Source: DATNPH01 sp036703315 (GTDB lineage: Bacteria > Cyanobacteriota > Cyanobacteriia > Cyanobacteriales > Coleofasciculaceae). From it: DNA of 19,264 nucleotides. Every line of letters begins with the position of its first letter. Within the stretch, counting starts at the first letter, position 1. Under the pieces are notes generated by a model. It did no database searches. It saw nothing but the letters and a program-made list of their open reading frames with translations, and was not told where the DNA came from. Positions 1 through 6,900 of this stretch are shown here, piece by piece. The translations under genes and the position numbers were made by a program. The DNA lies in contig DATNPH010000269.1 in assembly GCA_036703315.1 (NCBI GenBank), positions 1 to 19,264 of the forward strand. Direction: 5' to 3'.

Positions 1-1
1 A

Positions 2-85
2 CAAGAGGGAGTGCAATCTCCTGAACATGCCGCATTTGTCCAGAAATTAGGTTCACTTCCCCCAACCATGAGCCATGAACCATGA
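2..85 (+). CDS. C-terminal tail of an unidentified upstream gene (tentative)
   Basis: The frame beginning at base 2 is open from the window edge to a TGA at 83-85 and encodes about 27 residues. The last residues come from the heptamer repeat that starts at 66, so if this is a gene its native stop has been replaced by repeat sequence. I do not recognise the peptide. Position just before a receiver-like start would fit the end of a histidine kinase, but nothing in the residues shows this. Only the openness of the frame supports it. Confidence 0.2.
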   Translation, partial: QEGVQSPEHAAFVQKLGSLPPTMSHEP

Positions 86-100
86 ACTATGAACCATGAC
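66..100 (+). repeat. Heptameric tandem repeat, five units of CCATGAA type
   Basis: Five consecutive 7-base units are seen: CCATGAG, CCATGAA, CCATGAA, CTATGAA, CCATGAC. This is a short tandemly repeated repetitive sequence of the kind common in filamentous cyanobacteria. The last unit supplies the ATG at 96 used by the following reading frame. Two CTATGAA units recur at 10957-10970. Confidence 0.8.
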
Positions 101-407
101 CAAACGAATTTTAGTGATTGACGATGAATTGAGAATTTTAGAACGACACCATCCCCCACAGCTACATGACTACCTGAGGCTCTTGGGCGTTCACCCAAAT
201 TTTCAAAGCGAAGGATACGCTCGCGCTCTGCTTGAGGCACTTCATGCACGTTCAGAAGCACATCCCACATCAATTGGTGTGTATCTGGAAACAGCAAATC
301 CCAAAAATGTGGGATTGTACAAATACTTTGGGTATCACCTAACAGCACGAGTTAATATCAATGGTGTGGAAAATTTCATTATGTTTCGCCCAAATTCTAG
401 AGCATAA
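96..407 (+). pseudogene. Chimeric fragment: receiver start joined to the C-terminal half of a GNAT acetyltransferase
   Basis: The 103-residue frame begins MTKRILVIDDE, the classic first beta strand and acidic pair of a response regulator receiver. It then switches at about residues 14-16 to GNAT sequence. From about residue 27 it reads LRLLGVHPNFQSEGYARALL, which is GNAT motif A with the Q-x-x-G-x-A acetyl-CoA pyrophosphate loop, followed by an N-P-x-N-x-x-L-Y-x-x-x-G-(Y/F) motif B near residues 68-79 and a short final strand. A full GNAT enzyme needs about 60-80 further N-terminal residues, and a receiver needs about 105 further C-terminal ones, so neither half should fold normally. The likeliest origin is a deletion that fused two neighbouring genes. 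The acetyltransferase substrate cannot be told. Expression as a small protein is possible but not shown. Confidence 0.6.
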
Positions 408-423
408 AAATAAAAGTCTAGAG

Positions 424-1868
424 CTATTTGGAGCTATTCTTGCGCTCTAGTAGTTTTAGCAGAATTTCTCCATGCACAGAGCGAGTAATTGGATAGAAGT
501 AGGCGCAAATCAAGCCAAAAACTAACACTAAAGCTGGCACGGGACCGATCAGCAAACGGATTGCTAAAAGAGCTGATTCAGGTTGAGAAGGAAGTGGCTG
601 TCCGGGAGTTGTGGGGATGAATCCAGCCGAGTCTAAAATTTTACCCACTAGGAAAAGTGCGATCGCCACCGCAATTTTTTGCAGCTGCACGACCAAGCCG
701 CAAAAAATCCCCTCTCGCCGCTGTCCTGTATTGAGTTCATCCAGATCCAGCACATCTGGCAGCATCGACCAAGGTACCAGGTAGGCTGTGGACAAACCAA
801 TCCCTACCATCACGGCTAAGACGTACATCAGTCCCACTTGACCCGGTTGTAAGAAACGCAGTCCGACTAAAGCGCAAATAGTCAAGGGAATCCCCATCCA
901 GTAAATGGCTCTTTTTCCCAATCGCTGACCGACTGCACTCCAGAAAAACATCATTGTTAGGGCTGTACCCTGAACGGCGATCGCTGTTTGGGTAAAGTGA
1001 TGGTCTGGCAGTCTCATCCAGTTAATCACAAAGTAGGGCAAGATTGCTGCCGTTAGCTGTAGACCCAACCAGGAACACAGATAGATACCAATGATGCACA
1101 AAAATGGGAAATTGCTGAAGGCAATCTGGAGCTGTTGCCTTATTGGTAGGGATAGCTGAGAAATTTGAATTCGTTGGGTTTGGATTGCCTTGTAGCGTTT
1201 ATAGGTACCCCAAACACATAGGTAGATTGCAGATATGGCGATAATCCCACACACGGCTCCCAGAATCAAATACTTCTTGGAAGGGTCAGCAATCTTGGCA
1301 AAGATTATTTGAGCCAAAGTCAGGGAGAGGATACTAGCACCAATGCTAAAGGCAGCTTTAAAACTAACCAGGCTCGTGCGTTCGTCATAACCAGTCGTCA
1401 GTTCGGCAGCCAGGGTACTATAGGGAACAGCAACGACTGTAAAGGCTGTGTCTGACAGCAGAGCTATCCCACAGAAGTAGGCAAACAGTAGCCACTGGTT
1501 GGTGGTGGGTGGAACAAACCACTGCAAGAAGAAGCACACACCTAGGGGAATAGCACCTACAAGTATCCAGGGGTAGCGTCTGCCTAGAGGGGAACGGGTG
1601 CGTTAGCGTAGCGGCGCGTTAGCGCTTCGCTCAAGATTCCAATCAAGGGGTCGTTAATGGCATCCCAAACTTTACCAATTAGCAAGACGCTGCCAGCTAG
1701 GGTAGGATTTAACCCGGCTACTGAGGTGAGAAAAAACAGCAGGAAAAACACCAAGATGTTGTTAGGAATCTCCCCTCCGAGTTCTCCAACTCCATAGGCA
1801 AGTTTAGTTCTCAAACTCAGGCTTTCGCTACGAGGCTTCAGGGGAATAGCATCCGGAGAATGATTCAT
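424..1868 (-). pseudogene. GPH-family (MelB-like) MFS sugar/cation symporter, frameshifted
   Basis: Two minus-strand frames together make one transporter of about 470-480 residues, the usual length of the glycoside-pentoside-hexuronide:cation symporter family. The N-terminal part (1868 down to about 1600) carries YGVGELGGEIPNN, helix 1-2 hydrophobic segments and the family motif DAINDPLIGILS. The frame then meets a TAG at 1584-1586. In another frame, just downstream, the expected continuation RSPLGRRYPWILVGAIPLG appears and runs through about ten membrane helices to a TAG at 424. The break coincides with a GC-rich palindromic repeat at 1603-1626. Removing about 23 bases there would restore ILS-DR-TRSPLGRRYPW, the normal loop 2-3 motif. 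The rest looks well preserved, so the inactivation seems recent. The substrate (a sugar or glycoside) is not determinable. The start ATG has no clear Shine-Dalgarno sequence. Confidence 0.8.
1600..1630. repeat. Small GC-rich palindromic repeat that disrupts the transporter gene
   Basis: A block of about 24 bases (1603-1626) with internal symmetry (TTAGCGTAGCG and CGCGTTAGCGCT) separates GCG at 1600-1602 from TCGC at 1627-1630. Joined with one A, these flanks give GCGATCGC, the HIP1 octamer, and restore the transporter frame. The core GCGTAGCG also occurs in the insertion inside the cyclase gene at about 4933-4940. I infer a dispersed cyanobacterial palindromic repeat that landed in a HIP1 site. 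Confidence 0.65.
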
Positions 1869-1978
1869 TGGGAAAGATTGTCAACTAGACCGAGCCAAAC
1901 CTAGCACAACTTCTCCAGCCGCCTCTAAATATCAATTGGTTTTAACAATGACATCCTTAGTAAGGTTCATAAGCATCT

Positions 1979-2103
1979 TTATAAGTTCCTTATTTTCTTT
2001 ATTTAGTCTTGAGAGAAAGCCACTTCAGCGCACTACCTGAACGACGCTGGGATGGCTGAGACTTGCTTGTTAACGCTCACAGACTAAAAACCATGAATAC
2101 AGC
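1979..2103 (+). repeat. Leader/promoter-region direct repeat, copy A
   Basis: This 125-bp stretch aligns without gaps to 2603-2727 at a constant offset of 624 bases. Both hold TTATAAGTTCCTTATTTTCT near the 5' end, TTTAGTCTTGAGA, TGAGACTTGCT, GTTAACGCTC and end at ATGAATACAGC. ATAAG-TTC-CTTAT inside it is a 5-bp inverted repeat with a 3-base spacer, a possible operator or hairpin. Copy A precedes the hypothetical gene at 2093. Confidence 0.8.
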
Positions 2104-2425
2104 TTGCATTCAATCAGGGAAGATGACTGTTAACTTTAGAGATCTAGAAGCTTTAGCTTTTAAAAGTCTTGATTTGCCGCTGTTTAACGTTTTGGCGAGT
2201 CGGCAAAAGCAGTATCAGGATGTAACTCCAGCACAAATTCTTGATTTGCTTGAGGAAGCCACACAAACCTATGTGATTGTGGCTCCGACACTCCCATCTT
2301 GCCTGAAAAACAGCGCTAAAAAAGAAATTGCGTTTTTTCTTGAACTCTATCTTGACACGCTGACAAATTCTCCGACTAGACAAAATCCGCAGCTTGCTGA
2401 GACTATGCTAATCGCAGCCTCCTGA
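2093..2425 (+). CDS. Hypothetical protein, 110 residues
   Basis: I do not recognise this protein. The ATG at 2093 lies at the end of duplicated leader copy A. The frame also runs upstream to a TTG at 2063 and has another ATG at 2123 preceded closely by AGGGA, so the start is uncertain. The product is soluble, with no membrane segment, signal peptide or cysteine motif, and is probably mostly helical (LDLLEEATQTY, EIAFFLELYLDTL). Because copy B of the leader precedes a receiver gene, and a receiver C-terminal scrap follows this gene at 2452, the locus looks like one arm of a duplication in which the receiver was replaced or scrambled. The protein itself shows no receiver motifs. Real coding status is moderately likely only. 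Confidence 0.45.
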   Translation: MNTACIQSGKMTVNFRDLEALAFKSLDLPLFNVLASRQKQYQDVTPAQILDLLEEATQTYVIVAPTLPSCLKNSAKKEIAFFLELYLDTLTNSPTRQNPQLAETMLIAAS

Positions 2426-2451
2426 GAAGATGCTGATACGGAAGTTACCGG

Positions 2452-2553
2452 ATGACCGAGCAGGATTTGCACGCGATGGGCGTAACCGGGGTCATGACTA
2501 AGCCCTTTAGCCCCGTAATCACTCCTGAACAGACCGCTGAAATATTGAGTTGA
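2452..2553 (+). pseudogene. Response regulator receiver remnant (C-terminal third)
   Basis: A 33-codon frame, with its stop at 2551-2553, contains MGVTGVMTKPFSPVITPEQ, which matches the last helix-strand-helix of a CheY-like receiver including the conserved Lys-Pro pair. The intact paralogue at 2924-3298 has the equivalent FGVAGAIAKPFNP at its own C-terminus. The phospho-acceptor Asp and acid pocket are absent, so this is a relic. It sits between the hypothetical gene and leader copy B, which supports a tandem duplication of a leader-plus-receiver unit followed by decay of the first copy. Confidence 0.7.
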
Positions 2554-2602
2554 AGCTTGTAAGCAGCCACTGCGAAATTATTTTCTCAAAATCTTTCTGT
2601 CC

Positions 2603-2727
2603 TTATAAGTTCCTTATTTTCTTTCTTTAGTCTTGAGACATAGCAACCTCAGCACACGACCTGAACTAGCCTAGGATGACTGAGACTTGCTGGTTAACGC
2701 TCGCAGACTAAAGACCATGAATACAGC
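2603..2727 (+). repeat. Leader/promoter-region direct repeat, copy B
   Basis: This is the second copy of the leader at 1979-2103, ungapped at offset 624, with scattered substitutions. It ends at ATGAATACAGC (ATG at 2717), from which a frame runs into the receiver gene, but the receiver has a far better start at 2924. The leader may therefore be an untranslated region with regulatory content, or an N-terminal extension of about 69 residues. Confidence 0.75.
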
Positions 2728-2913
2728 ACACTGGAAGTCTCCACAAACGCTGGAGCGATCGAGCCAAGCCATGCAAAATTCAAACGCTGCCTTCTTGGAA
2801 AGCTATTGCCAGCCCACCATTTGCGTTGAAAGTTTTGCAAGTCTCAAGCCAGTGCAGAAATTCAGGTTCAACCCCAAAGTCAGTGAGATTGACTGGAACT
2901 GTATGAACGCACT

Positions 2914-2918
2914 GGAGG
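2914..2918 (+). promoter_or_regulatory. Strong ribosome binding site deciding the receiver start
   Basis: GGAGG lies five bases before the ATG at 2924. The upstream in-frame starts (TTG 2687, ATG 2717, ATG 2771) have no comparable site, so translation most likely begins at 2924, exactly where receiver homology begins. Confidence 0.65.
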
Positions 2919-2923
2919 TGGCG

Positions 2924-3298
2924 ATGACCACCAAACTAGTTTTGCTGGTTGATAACGAAGCCAATGTTCGGGAAATAGTACAAGCCTGCCTACAAGATCT
3001 GGGCGGTTGGGATGTGCAGTCAGTTGCCTCCGCTCAGGAAGGGTTGGACAGAGCAGTGGCAGTGCAACCGGATGCCATTGTTTTAGATATCTCCATGCTA
3101 GAAATAGACGGCTTTGCGTTTCTCCAAAAGTTAAGAGCCAATCCGGTTACGCAACTGATTCCAGTCGTGTTATTGACGGCAAAAGCGCGTTGGTTCTCTC
3201 CACAACAGCTCCAGCCGTTTGGTGTGGCAGGAGCGATCGCTAAACCTTTCAATCCTATCTCCCTGACTAACCAGATAGCCAACGCTCTCGGCTGGTAA
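2924..3298 (+). CDS. Single-domain response regulator (CheY-like receiver), 124 residues
   Basis: The protein is a bare receiver that accepts a phosphoryl group from a histidine kinase. The acidic pocket is D10 (LLVDNEANV), the phospho-acceptor is D55 (AIVLDISML), the conserved Thr is in VVLLTAK and the conserved Lys is K107 (AIAKPFNP). It ends in a typical cyanobacterial NALGW tail. The start at 2924 is chosen for its GGAGG and because the domain starts there. An in-frame extension back to 2717 would add 69 low-homology residues. There is no DNA-binding or enzymatic output domain, so it probably works as a phosphorelay shuttle or by protein-protein contact. It is followed 24 bases later by a second receiver and then the large kinase/cyclase, all in the same direction. 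A degraded paralogue lies upstream. The kinase partner is not in the window. Confidence 0.85.
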   Translation: MTTKLVLLVDNEANVREIVQACLQDLGGWDVQSVASAQEGLDRAVAVQPDAIVLDISMLEIDGFAFLQKLRANPVTQLIPVVLLTAKARWFSPQQLQPFGVAGAIAKPFNPISLTNQIANALGW

Positions 3299-3322
3299 GC
3301 GAGAAAAATATTCACTGACTTA

Positions 3323-3847
3323 ATGAATGAACGCTTTTTCAGAAGTTCTTCATTTTTTCTGACCAGTACTTTGTCTCAACTAAATATCAACTTCGCGTCA
3401 TTAATAATGTTTCAAATAAATCAATCAGGGTTGCGTGTTCAGTCAACTTCTAAAAATGCCACAAAGAAATCAATTTTAGTAATTGAACATGATGAGGCTA
3501 TGCGTTCAGCCATTTGCCGATTACTCTACTCCGAGAAATTTAAGGTCATGAGTGCTCAAGATGGTTGCCTCGGCTTCCTGTTAGCTAAAGAATTCCAACC
3601 TGACTTGATTCTTTGTGACATTAACTTGCCTAAGCTTGATGGATATGGGGTTTTAAATAAATTACGTGAGAATTTGCTTACAGCCAAGACACCTTTTATT
3701 TTTATCTCACCCAACATTGACAGGTTCAGCCACCGTCGCGCCCTACAGCTAGGGGCTAATGACTGCCTAGCGGAACCACTAGACAAGCGTGAATTACTGG
3801 AGGCGATCGCTAATCAACTCAAACTTTTATTGGCTAACCAAGGATAG
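3323..3847 (+). CDS. Degenerate receiver-domain protein, 174 residues
   Basis: Residues about 50-168 form a receiver fold (KKSILVIEHDE at 49-58, LILCDINLPKLDG with D99 at the phospho-acceptor place, FIFIS, RALQLGANDCLAEPLD). Two changes are unusual: the acidic pair is replaced by E55-H56, and the nearly invariant Lys is E151 followed by Pro. Loss of this Lys usually abolishes or alters phosphorylation-coupled switching, so the protein may act independently of phosphorylation. About 48 residues precede the domain and are rich in Ser, Phe and Asn. An alternative ATG at 3407 (M29) would shorten this tail. Neither start has a clear Shine-Dalgarno site. It sits between the canonical receiver and the kinase/cyclase, with 127 bases before the latter, and could be its regulatory partner, but this is inference from position. 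Confidence 0.8.
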   Translation: MNERFFRSSSFFLTSTLSQLNINFASLIMFQINQSGLRVQSTSKNATKKSILVIEHDEAMRSAICRLLYSEKFKVMSAQDGCLGFLLAKEFQPDLILCDINLPKLDGYGVLNKLRENLLTAKTPFIFISPNIDRFSHRRALQLGANDCLAEPLDKRELLEAIANQLKLLLANQG

Positions 3848-3974
3848 GTGTATAGTTCTCATAATCACCTAGAGAGAACATTAGCAATCAAACAAGTTTA
3901 ATCTTGAAATTATTTGTTCTAAAAACGGGCGCATCTTAACCAGTTCAAAAGCTACCTGTTAAAGAGTCAGAACA

Positions 3975-6900
3975 ATGAGCGTCCTGTTAGGCTACCAGAT
4001 TCTTGCCAAAATCTATGAAAGTTCCAAATCCCTAGTCTATCGGGCCATCCGAGAGGAAGATAATAAATCAGTTATCCTCAAGTTTCTGAAGGAAGACTAC
4101 CCCACACCGGAAGAAATCGTCAGGTACAAACAGGAATATGAAATCACCCATAGGCTTAGTATTGAAGGAGTTGTCAGAGCTTATGGGTTAGAAAAGTATC
4201 GAAATAGTCCGGTAATAATCTTTGAGGATTTTGGGGGCGAATCCTTAAAGATTTTGATGAATAACAATGCGTTCGCACTCAAAGAATTTCTCTTCCTTGC
4301 CATAAAGATTGCTGAGACTCTAGGAGAAATTCACAGTAGCCATATTATCCATAAAGACATCAACCCATCTAATATCGTTTTCAATCCATATACAAAGCAG
4401 CTTAAACTCATCGACTTTGGTCTTTCCACCATCTTATCCCGCGAAAACCCCATCCTCACTAAAGCTCAGGTTAAAAACCCGAATATTTTAGAGGGAACTT
4501 TAGCTTATATTTCACCGGAACAAACGGGTAGAATGAACCGTTTGCTGGATTACCGGACGGATTTTTATTCTCTCGGTGCTACCTTTTATGAACTACTCAC
4601 CAATCAATTGCCTTTTGATACCACTGATGCAGTGGAGTTAGTTCATTGTCACATCGCTAAACAACCCGTACCACCTCACGAACTAAATCTAGAAATTCCC
4701 AAAGCTGTTTCAGATATCGTTATGAAGTTGTTAGCAAAAACAGCTGAGGAGCGATATCAAAGTGCTTGGGGAATTAAAGCGGATTTAGAAGAATGTCTTT
4801 TGCAATTACAAAATAACAGCCAGATTTCAGAGTTTCCGCTTGGTCTATACGATATTTTTGACAAGTTTCAAATTCCGCAAAAACTGTATGGACGTGAGGC
4901 AGAAGTAGAAACTCTCCTAGCGGCATTTGTTCGCGTAGCGTGCGCGGAGCGCAAACGAGTCAGTGGAGAGGGATTAGGGAGAGAAGAAGGTACGGCGACA
5001 GAGGGACACGGGGATGTGGGGAATGAAAAACTCTCTGCATCTGTTTCCCCACTCACTACTCCCCATTGCTCATTGCTCACTAAAAGCGAAATGATGCTGG
5101 TATCGGGTTATTCTGGCATCGGTAAGTCAGCACTGGTGCAGGAAATTTATAAACCCATTACTAAGCGTCGAGGGTATTTTATCTCAGGTAAGTTCGACCA
5201 GCTTCAGCGCAATATACCCTACTCAGCGGTTGTCAACGCCTTCTCGAATTTAGTACGGCAACTTTTAACTGAAACTGAAGCATCTCTTGCCCAATGGCGA
5301 GAAAAACTTTTAGCTGCCTTTGGTGCCAATGGTCAAGTGATTATTGATGTGATTCCTGAAGTGGAATTGATTGTAGGCAAGCAACCGGAGGTGCCAGAGT
5401 TAGCAGCAGCTGAGGCTCAAAACCGCTTCAATCTTGTATTTCAAAACTTCATCCGGGTGTTTACCCAACCCGAACATCCCTTAGTGATGTTTATCGATGA
5501 TTTGCAGTGGGCAGATGTCGCTTCACTAAAGCTGATTAAGTTGCTGATGAGTGCGCCCGATAGCCAATATTTATTCTTCATTGGTGCCTACCGTGACAAC
5601 GAAGTGAGTACAGCTCATCCGTTAATGTTAACGGTTGACGAGATAAGAGAAGCTGGGGTTAGAGTCGAGCGTATTTTCCTTTCACCTCTAGACCTATCCA
5701 ACGTCAATCAGTTAATTTCCGACACTCTCAACTGCTCTCCAAACAAGACAAATCTTCTTGCTGAATTGGTGCTGTCAAAAACGGGTGGTAATCCTTTCTT
5801 CCTTCAAGAGTTTTTGAAAGCCCTTTATGCCGAAAATCTGATAAAGTTTGACTTTACTCCCTCTAGTAAGAATGGAAGAAGTCAAGGAACGTGGCAGTGG
5901 AATTTAGAGCAGATTAAAGCGCAGGGCATCACCGATAATGTTGTGGAGCTAATGGCTAGCAAGATTCAAAAGTTGAGTGCTTCTACACAACGGGTATTAC
6001 AGCTAGCTGCTGCAATAGGCAATCAGTTTGACCTCGAAACGCTAGCAATAGTTTATGAAAAGTCTCAAAGAGAAACAGCAGCTGAGTTGCAAGAAGCGAT
6101 CGCAATTAATCTAATCTTGCCCCTGAGCGATGCCCACAAGTTAATTGAGCTAGATATCGTCGGTAATTCATCATTAGAAATAAACCAACCAACAACTATT
6201 GAATACAAGTTTGCCCATGACCGGATACAGCAAGCAGCATATTCCCTAATTCCCCCAGAAGACAAGCAAGCCGTTCACTGGAAAATCGGGCAACTCCTGT
6301 TACAAAATACTTCGCAACAGTTACGAGAACAAAAGATTTTTGATGTCGTCAATCAGCTAAACTTTGGTATTGAATTAATCACTGCCCCGTCAGAACGCGA
6401 TTTCCTAGCTCAATTAAATCTCATTGCTGGTAAAAAAGCCAAGGTATCAGCCGCTTATGAATCAGCATGGAATTACTTAAAACTTGGTATTAATTGCCTC
6501 AGTGCAGATAGCTGGCAAAACCAGTATGACCTCACCCTAGCACTTTATGTGGAAGCAGCAGAGGCAGCTAGCTTGAGTGGTAACTTTGAGGAAATGGAGA
6601 GATTGGCTTCTGTTGTGCTGCAACAAGGCAAGACGTTGTTAGACAAAGTAAAAGTCTATGAAGTAAAAATCCAAGACTATACGGCGCATAACAAACCATT
6701 GGAAGCTGTTAAGACTGCACTATCCGTATTGACAATGTTGGGAATTCGCTTTCCCAAAAAGCCAAATAAATTAGATATTATCTTTGGTCTCATGAGGACA
6801 AAGATAAGGCTAGCAGGGAAACAAATCGAGGACTTAATCGGAGCAGAAAATAAGTGTCGTTTAATTGGGGAAAGCTATGATGAAATAAAAATGCTACCCA

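Noticed and set aside
3855..3879. GTTCTC/GAGAAC inverted repeat before the kinase/cyclase gene
   Set aside because: Six-base arms with a 13-base gap and no T-run are too weak to call an operator or terminator.
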